A stretch of 64,000 bases of DNA from CAYVQA01 sp045119035 (GTDB lineage Bacteria; Bacillota_I; Bacilli_A; ML615J-28; CAG-313). Shown in pieces: positions 35,865 through 44,069 of the stretch (position 1 is its first letter; each line of letters starts with the position of its first letter). The notes under the pieces are model-generated. The model did no database searches, was not told the DNA's origin, and saw only the letters and a list, made by a program, of their open reading frames with translations. The stretch lies in the NCBI GenBank assembly GCA_045119035.1, contig JBGVCU010000034.1, positions 4,905 through 68,904 of the forward strand, read 5' to 3'. A program made the position numbers and the translations under genes.

Positions 35865-38234
35865 TTGAATAAATCTATTACTTATCGTTTAGAAAAAAAT
35901 AAGGTATTTATTAAATCTAATGATAGAGAATTATTAATTGAATTTATTAATGATAAAATTTTTAGAGTTTATGAAGAGTTAGAAAGAAAAACAAATAGTT
36001 TTGCAATTGAAAAATTGGAAACTAAAGATGTTGAACTTTCTATTGAAATTAATATTGATTCATTAATTATTAAATCTAGAATTTTATCTATTAAAGTATA
36101 TGATAATCTTATGTTAGATATTTATCATTTTGATAAATTATTATGTGAAGATTATAAAGGAAAAAGAAATCCTTTCAAACGTCATGCAATATCTACATAT
36201 GAAACAGACGAAGAAAAGGAAAAAGCAAAAGCTTTAAGTTTAGCTGAAGGACATGAATCAAATGATGATGATGTAAATCATCATAAGATTGAAGTTTTAA
36301 AAGTAAATAATCAAAATAATATATATTATGCATTAGGAGAAAAAACAGGTTTCTTAAATAAACAAGGATATGAATACGAAATGTGGAACACTGATGAACC
36401 ATCAGCACACCTTGAATATTTTAAAACACTTTATAAATCAGTTCCTTTCTATATTTCTTTTAACAATGTAGCATCATATGGAATTTTCTTTGATAATACG
36501 TATAAAACATATTTTGATATGGGAAAAGAAAATTCTGAATATATCTATTTTGGTTCTGATAATGGTAATTTAGATTATTATTTTATTTACGGACCAAGTT
36601 TAAAAGATGTTGTTAGTAATTATATTTCACTTACTGGTAAAACACCTCTACCTAAAAGAAAGATGTTAGGTATTCATCAATCTCGTTGGTCTTATGGAAC
36701 AAAAGAAAGAGTTGATGAAATAATAAATGGATATATTGATAATGATTTACCACTTGATGTTATTCATTTAGATATTGACTATATGGATAACTATAAAGTA
36801 TTTACATATGATAAATCAAGATTTGATTTAAAAAATAATATTGAAGAATGGAAAAATAAAGGAATTGAAGTTGTAACTATAATTGATCCAGGAACAAAAG
36901 TGGAAAAAGGTTACTTCATGTATGAAGACGGAATTAAAAATAATTATTTCGCAACTCGTAACAATGAAGTATATGTAAATAGTGTTTGGCCAGGAAAAAG
37001 CGTCTTCCCTGATTTTTCAAAAGAAACTACACGTAGTTGGTGGGGAAAATCTCAAAAGATTATGACCGACTTTGGTGTAAGTGGTATTTGGAATGACATG
37101 AATGAACCAGCTTCATTTGAAGGTCCACTTCCTGATGATGTAGAATTTGATAAAGATGGACAAAAAGCAAATCATTTAGAAATTCATAATGTATACGGAC
37201 ACTTAATGGCTAAGGCTACATTTGAAGGGCTTAAAGAAGCAACAAATGAACGCCCTTACGTCTTAACTCGTGCAGCATATGCTGGAAGCCAAAAGTATAC
37301 TTCTTTTTGGACAGGTGATAACCAAAGCTTATGGATTCATCTTCAAATGGCTATTCCAATGCTTTGTAACATGAGCCTTAGTGGCTTTAGTTTTATAGGT
37401 ACTGATATTGGTGGATTTGGAGGAGATGTTACAAAAGAACTTCTTATTAGATGGGCACAAGTTGGAGTATTTTTCCCTCTATGTAGAAACCATTCAGCAA
37501 TGATGACACGTGATCAAGAGCCTTTCTCATTTGATAAAGAAACTATTTCTATTTATAGAAAAGCCTTAAAAATTAGAGAAAGTTTAATACCATATTATTA
37601 TGACTTATTTTATCATGGAGAACAAAACAATACACCAGTAATGTTACCACTTGTATATTACTATCAAGATGATGAAAATACTTATAATTTAAATGATCAA
37701 TTTATGATTGGCGATAGTATTATGGTAGCTCCAGTTTTAGAACAAGGAAAAACGAAAAGAATGGTATATCTTCCTAAAGGCACATGGTATAACATTAATA
37801 ATCATAAAACATATGCTGGTAATCAATATATTGTAGAAGATGCACCACTTGATACTTGTCCAATATATGTAAAAGATTCTTCACTTATTCCAACATATGA
37901 TAATATTAATCATATAAATGAACAAAATAATATAGTATTTAATATTTTCCCTGGAAATTCATCTTATGAACATATATACGATGATGGTAAATCATATGAT
38001 TATAGAAATAATATATTAACTTCATATAATATAAAAACAACTCAAATTAATGATAGTTTATTAATTGATGTTGATGTTACAAATAATTACAAAACATATG
38101 AAAATGTAATTTATAGAATTTATAATACAAAAGGTAATATATTTGTTGATGATAAATTAATTGATACTAATAATAAATCTAACTATTTAGAAATTAAACT
38201 AGACGGATTATCTCACAAAGTAGAAATTAAATAA
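35865..38234 (+). CDS. Glycoside hydrolase family 31 alpha-glucosidase
   Basis: A 789-residue cytosolic alpha-glucosidase or alpha-xylosidase. An N-terminal beta domain precedes the catalytic barrel, whose nucleophile Asp411 is in WNDMNEPASF and acid/base Asp485 in WTGDN. RWSYG, HLDIDYMDNYKVFT and GGFGGD are also typical of GH31. C-terminal beta domains follow. No signal peptide is seen, so it degrades imported oligosaccharide. The start is TTG 35865 behind AAAGTAGGTG, since the predicted transcript begins after other upstream candidates. The starch-binding-like module of the upstream lipoprotein suggests a shared alpha-glucan theme, though the two are not an operon. Confidence 0.93.
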   Translation: MNKSITYRLEKNKVFIKSNDRELLIEFINDKIFRVYEELERKTNSFAIEKLETKDVELSIEINIDSLIIKSRILSIKVYDNLMLDIYHFDKLLCEDYKGKRNPFKRHAISTYETDEEKEKAKALSLAEGHESNDDDVNHHKIEVLKVNNQNNIYYALGEKTGFLNKQGYEYEMWNTDEPSAHLEYFKTLYKSVPFYISFNNVASYGIFFDNTYKTYFDMGKENSEYIYFGSDNGNLDYYFIYGPSLKDVVSNYISLTGKTPLPKRKMLGIHQSRWSYGTKERVDEIINGYIDNDLPLDVIHLDIDYMDNYKVFTYDKSRFDLKNNIEEWKNKGIEVVTIIDPGTKVEKGYFMYEDGIKNNYFATRNNEVYVNSVWPGKSVFPDFSKETTRSWWGKSQKIMTDFGVSGIWNDMNEPASFEGPLPDDVEFDKDGQKANHLEIHNVYGHLMAKATFEGLKEATNERPYVLTRAAYAGSQKYTSFWTGDNQSLWIHLQMAIPMLCNMSLSGFSFIGTDIGGFGGDVTKELLIRWAQVGVFFPLCRNHSAMMTRDQEPFSFDKETISIYRKALKIRESLIPYYYDLFYHGEQNNTPVMLPLVYYYQDDENTYNLNDQFMIGDSIMVAPVLEQGKTKRMVYLPKGTWYNINNHKTYAGNQYIVEDAPLDTCPIYVKDSSLIPTYDNINHINEQNNIVFNIFPGNSSYEHIYDDGKSYDYRNNILTSYNIKTTQINDSLLIDVDVTNNYKTYENVIYRIYNTKGNIFVDDKLIDTNNKSNYLEIKLDGLSHKVEIK

Positions 38235-38249
38235 TATAGAAATAAAATA

Positions 38250-38283
38250 AAAGATTAAACTAACAAAAGTCAGTTTAATCTTT
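38250..38283 (+). terminator. Terminator of the GH31 gene
   Basis: AAAGATTAAACT/AGTTTAATCTTT hairpin followed by TT on the plus strand. It lies between convergent transcription units. Confidence 0.8.
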
Positions 38284-38288
38284 TTCAT

Positions 38289-38570
38289 TTATCTTATAAA
38301 TAGTTCTGAATGACTACCTAGTCTAGTTAAAACTAATGTAAGTGTATTATTTTCAATATAATAAATTAGTAACCAATCAGGTTCGATATGACATTCTCTA
38401 AAACCAATGTAGTATCCTGTTAATGCATGATCATTGTATTTTTTATCAAGTATTTCTTTATTTGCAAGTTTGTTTATTATTTCGAAAAGTTTATTAAGAT
38501 TTTTATTTTGTTTTTTAGCAAGTTTAATATCTTTTTAAAATTTACTCGAAAACTTTACTTGCAACTGCAT
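38289..38570 (-). pseudogene. YafQ/RelE-type toxin gene with one nonsense codon
   Basis: The minus strand encodes a complete 93-residue YafQ-family mRNA interferase except for TAA at codon 12 (38535-38537), where relatives have Lys (F-stop-KDIKLAKKQ against SKDVKLAQKR in E. coli YafQ, from memory). All catalytic residues known for YafQ are kept after the stop: His in DHALTG, His in RECHIEPDW with Asp and Trp, and His and Phe in LGSHSELF. The ATG (38568-38570) comes one base after the antitoxin stop, as expected for a toxin-antitoxin pair. No other start is near. One base change in a T/A run explains it, or a sequencing error. Confidence 0.85.
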
Positions 38571-38571
38571 A

Positions 38572-38844
38572 CTATACCTCTAAAGCTTTTTTTAATTCTT
38601 CTATAGATGGATATCCTTTAGTATAATCGTTTGCTAATTTTATACTTTCATTAATTGCTTCTAAAGTCTCAGAATTTACAGTTGTTGACTTAATTTCAAA
38701 AGGAATTCCTTTTACTCTAATTACTTGTCTTAAAAAAATATTAATTGCTGTAGACATATTTAATCCAAGCTCTTCAAATATTTTTTCTGATGCTTTTTTA
38801 ACATTTTCATCAATACGAACATTTAAATTTGACGTTTTATTCAT
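38572..38844 (-). CDS. RelB/DinJ family antitoxin
   Basis: A 90-residue antitoxin with an N-terminal ribbon-helix-helix DNA-binding region (NLNVRIDENVKKASEKIFEELGLNMSTAINIFLRQV) and a C-terminal tail that normally wraps the toxin. It sits directly upstream of a YafQ toxin gene, which is broken by a stop codon (38535). It probably represses its own promoter (38862-38890), where TTGACA and TATAAT are perfect and the operator would lie. An orphan antitoxin that still protects against related toxins is possible. Confidence 0.9.
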   Translation of the reverse strand: MNKTSNLNVRIDENVKKASEKIFEELGLNMSTAINIFLRQVIRVKGIPFEIKSTTVNSETLEAINESIKLANDYTKGYPSIEELKKALEV

Positions 38845-38861
38845 AAAACACCTCCAATAGT

Positions 38862-38890
38862 ATTATATTAAAATGTAAAGTAAATGTCAA
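38862..38890 (-). promoter_or_regulatory. Promoter of the antitoxin-toxin pair
   Basis: TTGACA (38885-38890), 17 nt, TATAAT (38862-38867), a perfect match just before AGGTG and the antitoxin ATG. An autoregulatory operator probably overlaps it. Confidence 0.85.
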
Positions 38891-38916
38891 TACATTATAT
38901 ATACAACTAATAAATT

Positions 38917-38950
38917 AAAAAGATTATTGTTTTTAAACAATAATCTTTTT
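38917..38950 (-). terminator. Terminator of the DUF975 gene
   Basis: Long stem AAAAAGATTATTGTTT/AAACAATAATCTTTTT; it follows the stop by a few bases and ends in T on the minus strand. Confidence 0.85.
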
Positions 38951-38954
38951 GTTT

Positions 38955-39566
38955 CTATTCAGCAGTATATTCTTCTTGTGCTTCAACAGGTTCATTAACT
39001 AATGGTTGTTCTGTTTTTCCTACTAAATCACAATAGAAGTCATATTTAGCAGTTTCCATTCTTGGATATACCCAGAATGTTAAAATACCAAATGTTAAGA
39101 AACATAAGAACATCCATCCAATGTAACTAAATTGAAGACAGAATAATTTCCATTTATGTCCATCCATAATTTCTCTACTTCTTGTAATACATTGATCTGC
39201 GTCAAGTTCTGGATGATCAAGTGAAATATAATAAGCCATTGAATATGAGAATGATTTAATAATTCCTGGAATAATTAAACATAAAGTCCATAATAAAATA
39301 TAAATATATTGTAATAGACCTAATACTAAATATTTTACGAAATCTTTAAATCCATCGAATAATGTTGCTACTTCAATTTTTTGATTTTGATAATTTTTAA
39401 CAATTAACATTGCAAACCCTGCAGTAAGTGGACCTACGATAATAAAACCAATACCTGAAGATGCTCCAACGATTAATGAAATAATAAAGTATGATAGTGC
39501 TAATGTACCAATTTGATTTTCGCAATATAAATGTGCTTTTTGACGATATTCTCTTGCTTTTTTCAT
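38955..39566 (-). CDS. DUF975 family membrane protein
   Basis: A 203-residue integral membrane protein with about five helices. The N-terminus MKKAREYRQKAHL, the GPL-containing helix region, and the stretch IIPGIIKSFSYSMAYYISLDHPELDADQCITRSREIMDGHKW are diagnostic of DUF975, a common family in Bacillota with no proven function, often linked to membrane-associated processes. The C-terminal 20 residues are acidic and soluble. It has its own AGGAG site and terminator and is not in an operon with rpsD. Confidence 0.9.
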   Translation of the reverse strand: MKKAREYRQKAHLYCENQIGTLALSYFIISLIVGASSGIGFIIVGPLTAGFAMLIVKNYQNQKIEVATLFDGFKDFVKYLVLGLLQYIYILLWTLCLIIPGIIKSFSYSMAYYISLDHPELDADQCITRSREIMDGHKWKLFCLQFSYIGWMFLCFLTFGILTFWVYPRMETAKYDFYCDLVGKTEQPLVNEPVEAQEEYTAE

Positions 39567-39643
39567 ACTACTTCTCCTTTAATATAATTTTACAATAACA
39601 TTATATATTATTATTTTAAAAATATCAAATATTTAATTAAAAA

Positions 39644-39669
39644 ATCAGTGTATTATTTAATACACTGAT
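39644..39669 (-). terminator. Terminator of rpsD
   Basis: ATCAGTGTATTA/TAATACACTGAT hairpin with a two-base loop, followed by TTTTTTAATT on the minus strand. Confidence 0.9.
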
Positions 39670-39693
39670 AATTTTACTGCTATTTAATTGATC

Positions 39694-40293
39694 TTATCTG
39701 TTGTAGAATTCAACGATTAAGTTTTCTTTAACATCTGCTAAGATTTCATGTCTTTCAGGATATCTTACAAATGTTCCAGAGAATCCATTTTCATCATAAG
39801 AAACGAAAGGAACTCTTGATACTGCATTTTCTAAAGCTTCTTGAACGATAGCAAATTTTTGTGCTTTTTCTTTTAATGAAATAACTTGTCCAGGTTTAAC
39901 AAGTAATGATGGGATATCACATTTTTTACCATCTAATAATACATGTCCATGGTTAACAAGTTGTCTTGCTTGTCTACGAGTAGATGCAAAACCTAAACGG
40001 TATACTAAGTTATCAATTCTTGATTCTAATAAGAATAAGAAGTTGTCCCCATGTTTACCTTGTAATTTTCCAGCTTTATTAAATAAGTTTCTGAATTGTT
40101 TTTCTCCTACACCGTAAGTGAAACGTACCTTTTGTTTTTCTTGTAATTGAATACCATATTCAGATAATTTTGCACGGCGTTGTCCGTGTTGCCCAGGGGC
40201 ATAATTTCTTTTTTGTAATTCTTCACCAGTTTCAAGTAAAGAATATCTTAATCTTCTTGCTTGTTTCCAAGCTGGTCCAGTATAACGTGCCAT
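39694..40293 (-). CDS. rpsD: Ribosomal protein S4
   Basis: Primary 16S rRNA-binding protein of the 30S subunit, 199 residues. The N-terminal domain (YTGPAWKQARRLRYSLLETGEEL) is followed by the S4 RNA-binding motif SRIDNLVYRLGFASTRRQARQLVNHGHVLLDG (about 92-123). No zinc cysteines are present, so it is the C-minus form. It is monocistronic, with a consensus promoter and a long structured leader (40323-40447) that is probably the site of S4 autoregulation, as in other Bacillota. Confidence 0.97.
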   Translation of the reverse strand: MARYTGPAWKQARRLRYSLLETGEELQKRNYAPGQHGQRRAKLSEYGIQLQEKQKVRFTYGVGEKQFRNLFNKAGKLQGKHGDNFLFLLESRIDNLVYRLGFASTRRQARQLVNHGHVLLDGKKCDIPSLLVKPGQVISLKEKAQKFAIVQEALENAVSRVPFVSYDENGFSGTFVRYPERHEILADVKENLIVEFYNR

Positions 40294-40322
40294 ATTTTTT
40301 ACCTCCTAAATAGCTATGTTGT

Positions 40323-40447
40323 CGATAAAAATTCATACCATCTTCTAAGATAGATTATCCAAGTGTTTTCTCCTAAGCAGCGAGGGTACTACCATCCAAT
40401 GTGTGATAATCTAAGACTTCTAAGACATGTGAATGCTGCCTTTATCG
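40323..40447 (-). ncRNA. Structured leader of rpsD with a pseudoknot, likely S4-binding
   Basis: Three helices can be traced: an outer CGATAAA/TTTATCG (40441-40447 with 40323-40329), an inner AGATTATC/GATAATCT (40405-40412 with 40352-40359), and GCAGC/GCTGC (40435-40439 with 40377-40381), whose two sides lie on opposite sides of the inner helix and so form a pseudoknot. Rpsd leaders of Bacillus are known to bind S4 and repress translation. That this one does is inference from position and structure. Confidence 0.75.
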
Positions 40448-40469
40448 CACTGGTTTTTTAACCTTATGT

Positions 40470-40498
40470 ATTATATCACAAATACATCAATTTGTCAA
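40470..40498 (-). promoter_or_regulatory. Consensus sigma-A promoter of rpsD
   Basis: TTGACA (40493-40498), 17 nt, TATAAT (40470-40475) with TG before the -10. It places the leader start near 40463. Confidence 0.9.
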
Positions 40499-40521
40499 AC
40501 TATTAACTTTTGTTTAAAACA

Positions 40522-42510
40522 TTACTCTTCTAAGATATAATCGTAAACTATTTCAACATCTTCATCCATGCCTATGAATGCGTCAATTTTTTCAATGCTT
40601 TCCCATTCTTCTTGTGAGCCTTCATAATTGATAGTTGAAATACTACTATTAGCAAATGCACCAGGAGCTAATGTTTTAATAGATTTTGGTAAATAGATTT
40701 CAGTTAACATATTACAAGATTCAAATGCACTATAATCAATTAACTCTACACTATTTCCTATTACTACATTTTGAAGATATGTACAAGAAATAAACATATT
40801 GTTTGGAATATATTTTAAGCCATTTCCTAATTTAATTGTTTTTAAATAGCTGCATCCTGAAAAAGCACTATGACCAATTTCAACAACACTATCAGGAATA
40901 GTTATACTATATAAATTATCACATTCACTAAAGGCGCTATTTCCAATTGTTTTTACACTTTCTGGTATCTTAATAGATGAAAATGTACATTCCCAAAACG
41001 CATATTCACCGATATGTTCTACAGTATCTTGAATATATGTTACTGATGAACCGGCAATTAATGTATTGGTTGCTTTTTCAATAATTGCATCACAGCCATT
41101 TCTAGAATCATATACTCTATTAGCTGAATCAACAGTAATTGAAGTAGCATAAGGGAATGAATTATGTTTAATATTTATAACATTACTAGGAATATGGAGA
41201 GATTTTAATGATTCAGCTCCTATTAAAATATCTTCATCGATATATTTTACATTAATTCCAATTTTAAGTTCATTTAAATTATAACATCCAACAAAAGCAC
41301 GTTGTCCGATTTGTGTAATGCGATCTGATAATGTAATTTTTTCTAAGTTTGATTGAGATTCAAAAGCTTCTTCTAAGATAATTTTACAATTATCATGAAT
41401 ATCAAATGTTGGAGTAGTTATTTCAACAGTATCAACAAGAACTAAAAACGGATTTCCTTCATTACCAATGTAATATCCACCATTATATTCTGTAACAGAA
41501 CCGTACTCAGAAATATTTATAAAATTATCTTTTGCAATATATTCAATGCTATTTGGAATACTTACTTTTTCTGCATATGCAATAGCATATGGTTCAATAA
41601 TTTTTACATTATTTCCAAGAATAACTTCACTAGCTGTATATAAACATCCTTTTGATAAAACTTCAACACCATCACCTACTACAACTTTTTCTAAACTTAC
41701 GCAGTCACTAAATGCATTTTCGCCAATAAATGTTACACTATCTGGAATAATTATTTCTGTTAAAGAGGAACAATTAGAAAAGGCAAATTCTTCAATCGAT
41801 TTTACTCCTTCACCTATTACAATATTTTTTAGGCTAGTAAAATTTTGAAATTGCATAGATGTAATCTCTGTTATATTATTACCAATCACAATTGATTCTA
41901 AAGATGTTTGCAAGTCACTATCAAGTTCAAAACTTGTAACAGGAAGACCATTATATTCATTAGGAATTACAATAGTATCTACATCATAAGGACTTTCGTA
42001 ATTATAACCAGTTCCATCTTCATTTAAATCAAAATAACTGTTTGGTGTATAATATTCACCATTACAATGAATACAAAAATTATCTACATATTCGTGTTCT
42101 AATATAGGAGTTTCAACTTGTTCAACTAAAATAGTTTCACATACAGAACAAATTTGTCCTTCAGATAAACCTGTCTCATAACAAGTTGCCTCGACTGAAT
42201 CAATAATTTGAGGTGTATGAGGTAATATTTCTATTTCTTCTTCATATGTCTCAATACATAAATCTTCACTACATTTAAATTGTTTATATCCCACACTTGT
42301 ACATGTCGGTTCAATTGTATTTTGTAATACCCAATTATGTGTATGCTCAGGAACATTTGGGTCTGATCCTGGGTTAGATGGTGTTGATGGATTATTATCA
42401 CCACTAGAAGGATCATTAGATGCTCCTAGTCCACTTAGTAATATGATTATTCCAACTGCAGCAACTATAACTATAGGTATAATTATTAATATTATTCTTT
42501 TTAGTTTCAT
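40522..42510 (-). CDS. BspA-type leucine-rich repeat membrane-anchored surface protein
   Basis: A 662-residue protein with one N-terminal transmembrane helix (IILIIIPIVIVAAVGIIILLSG, about 5-26), a Ser/Pro/Asn linker, two cysteine-containing repeats (about 60-140, HTHNW...TCTSVGYKQFKC...) and a BspA-type LRR_5 array from about 180 to the end, with repeats such as SLxxIxIPDSVxxIGxxAFxxC. Such arrays mediate adhesion or host interaction in gut and oral bacteria; here the ligand is unknown. The start is ATG 42510 (AAGGAG before it), not the longer frame to 42576. It has no LPXTG or signal cleavage site visible, so it is likely anchored by the N-terminal helix. Confidence 0.85.
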   Translation of the reverse strand: MKLKRIILIIIPIVIVAAVGIIILLSGLGASNDPSSGDNNPSTPSNPGSDPNVPEHTHNWVLQNTIEPTCTSVGYKQFKCSEDLCIETYEEEIEILPHTPQIIDSVEATCYETGLSEGQICSVCETILVEQVETPILEHEYVDNFCIHCNGEYYTPNSYFDLNEDGTGYNYESPYDVDTIVIPNEYNGLPVTSFELDSDLQTSLESIVIGNNITEITSMQFQNFTSLKNIVIGEGVKSIEEFAFSNCSSLTEIIIPDSVTFIGENAFSDCVSLEKVVVGDGVEVLSKGCLYTASEVILGNNVKIIEPYAIAYAEKVSIPNSIEYIAKDNFINISEYGSVTEYNGGYYIGNEGNPFLVLVDTVEITTPTFDIHDNCKIILEEAFESQSNLEKITLSDRITQIGQRAFVGCYNLNELKIGINVKYIDEDILIGAESLKSLHIPSNVINIKHNSFPYATSITVDSANRVYDSRNGCDAIIEKATNTLIAGSSVTYIQDTVEHIGEYAFWECTFSSIKIPESVKTIGNSAFSECDNLYSITIPDSVVEIGHSAFSGCSYLKTIKLGNGLKYIPNNMFISCTYLQNVVIGNSVELIDYSAFESCNMLTEIYLPKSIKTLAPGAFANSSISTINYEGSQEEWESIEKIDAFIGMDEDVEIVYDYILEE

Positions 42511-42594
42511 AAGTATTACTCCTTTAAAAGTTTTTAAGATTTCATACATTATACACTTTAATAATAATTTTTTCAAGATAAATAGAAAAAGAAA

Positions 42595-42620
42595 AAATAG
42601 TGATTATTTAACCACTATTT
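42595..42620 (-). terminator. Terminator of the 42615 gene
   Basis: AAATAGTG/CACTATTT stem with a ten-base loop and flanking A and T runs. The gene's TAG stop lies inside it. Confidence 0.75.
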
Positions 42621-43244
42621 TTTTGTATATTTAATTGGATCAGATTTATCTGATGTTTTCATAAGTTTTGTTTCTTCTGTTTGAAGATAAATATAATAAG
42701 TGACTCCATTTTTTAAACTATTAATGTTTGATAAGTTATATGTTGTATATTTTGTTGAAATCTGTGTAACGTAGTTTCCATTAATATCAGTTACTATTAT
42801 AGTGTATTTATTAGCTGCTTCAACTGGATCAAAACTAATAATATTTTCTGTAATAACAATATTAGTAGGACAGTCATATTTTACTGGTCTTTTAATAATA
42901 AATCCGAAAATGGTTACACCAACCATTATAATAATAAATATAGCAATCCAAATTTTTTCTTTCAAATTAAATTTTTGTTTTGCTTTATTTTCTATACATT
43001 GTTCCTTTTTTGTTTCAATATATTTATTAATACTTGGAATAAAACTTGAAAAGCGAATATTTTTATCATAATTATTTTTAAATTCTGTAATTATTTCTTC
43101 AATTACTTTTTCTGTAGATTGACTTTTAATAGAATAGCTTCTTATTTCTTTGATTATTTTTTCAAGAAACATTTTATATTCGCCAGTAAATTGTTTTATA
43201 CTTTTTTTATTATCTTTTAATAGTTTATTATATAGTTCATTCAT
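42615..43244 (-). CDS. Single-pass membrane protein with a fibronectin-like C-terminus
   Basis: A 209-residue protein I do not recognise. Residues about 1-100 are helical and Lys-rich (cytosolic), a transmembrane helix lies at about 108-128 (KIWIAIFIIIMVGVTIFGFII), and the rest is an extracytoplasmic beta domain of about 80 residues with a pattern like fibronectin type III (IISFDPVEAANKYTIIVTD). The start is ATG 43244, after AGGTGAT. It is downstream of tpiA in the same direction but separated by a terminator, so expression is probably separate. No further function can be seen. Confidence 0.7.
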   Translation of the reverse strand: MNELYNKLLKDNKKSIKQFTGEYKMFLEKIIKEIRSYSIKSQSTEKVIEEIITEFKNNYDKNIRFSSFIPSINKYIETKKEQCIENKAKQKFNLKEKIWIAIFIIIMVGVTIFGFIIKRPVKYDCPTNIVITENIISFDPVEAANKYTIIVTDINGNYVTQISTKYTTYNLSNINSLKNGVTYYIYLQTEETKLMKTSDKSDPIKYTKK

Positions 43245-43264
43245 ATTTATCACCTATTTAAAAC

Positions 43265-43292
43265 AATAGAGGTTTATTAATAAACCTCTATT
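43265..43292 (-). terminator. Terminator of pgk-tpiA
   Basis: AATAGAGGTTTA/TAAACCTCTATT hairpin right after the tpiA stop, then GTTTT on the minus strand. Confidence 0.8.
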
Positions 43293-43299
43293 TATTTTA

Positions 43300-44055
43300 C
43301 TATTTTAAAGCAGCTTTAGTGAAGTAAATGAAATCTTCAGCAACTAAGCTTGCACCACCGATTAATGCACCATCAATATGAGGTTGAGCCATTAATTCAT
43401 CGATATTGTTTACTTTAACACTTCCACCATATTGAATTCTAATAGTTTCAGCTACTTCGTTACCATATAAACTTTCAACAACGCTTCTTACATATCCACA
43501 TGTTTCATTAGCCATTTCAGCTGTAGCTGTTTTACCAGTACCAATAGCCCAAATTGGTTCATATGCAATAACAAGTTGTTTTACTTGTTCAGGAGTAAGC
43601 CCTTCAAGGTCAGCTCTTACTTGTTTATTAATTAATTCTTCAGTTAATCCATTTTCTCTTTCGTATAGTGATTCACCAACGCAAAGAATTGGAGTTAATC
43701 CATATTCATATGCAGCATGTAATTTTTTATTAATAGCTTCGTCTGTTTCATTAAACATTGCTCTACGTTCGCTATGTCCAAGAACAACATATGATACTTC
43801 AGTAGTTTGTAACATGCTTCCAGAGATTTCTCCAGTAAAAGCACCTTCTTTAGCGTAATGCATGTTTTGAGCACCAATTCTTAAGTTTTCTCCTTGACGT
43901 TTAACAAGGCAACGTAAATTAATAAATGGAGCACAAATAACGCTATCAACTAAGTCAATTGATGGAACTTGGTTATTAACTTTATAGATGAATTCTAAAG
44001 CTTCATCTCTAGTTTTAAACATTTTCCAGTTTCCTGCAATAATTGGTTTTCTCAT
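43300..44055 (-). CDS. tpiA: Triosephosphate isomerase
   Basis: Interconverts dihydroxyacetone phosphate and glyceraldehyde 3-phosphate. 251 residues. It has the catalytic Lys in GNWKMF (about 9-14), His in VVLGHSERR, Glu in VIAYEPIWAIGTGK and the phosphate loop YGGSVK. The start is ATG 44055 (MRKPIIAGNW), the family's usual start; a GTG upstream is in the ribosome binding site. It follows pgk by 14 nt and shares its transcript, so glycolysis genes form a two-gene operon here. Confidence 0.97.
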   Translation of the reverse strand: MRKPIIAGNWKMFKTRDEALEFIYKVNNQVPSIDLVDSVICAPFINLRCLVKRQGENLRIGAQNMHYAKEGAFTGEISGSMLQTTEVSYVVLGHSERRAMFNETDEAINKKLHAAYEYGLTPILCVGESLYERENGLTEELINKQVRADLEGLTPEQVKQLVIAYEPIWAIGTGKTATAEMANETCGYVRSVVESLYGNEVAETIRIQYGGSVKVNNIDELMAQPHIDGALIGGASLVAEDFIYFTKAALK

Positions 44056-44069
44056 TTTATTCACCAATA

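Noticed and set aside
41546..41848. Plus-strand open frame within the BspA-like gene
   Set aside because: It is a shadow of the repeat gene on the other strand, with no ribosome binding site.
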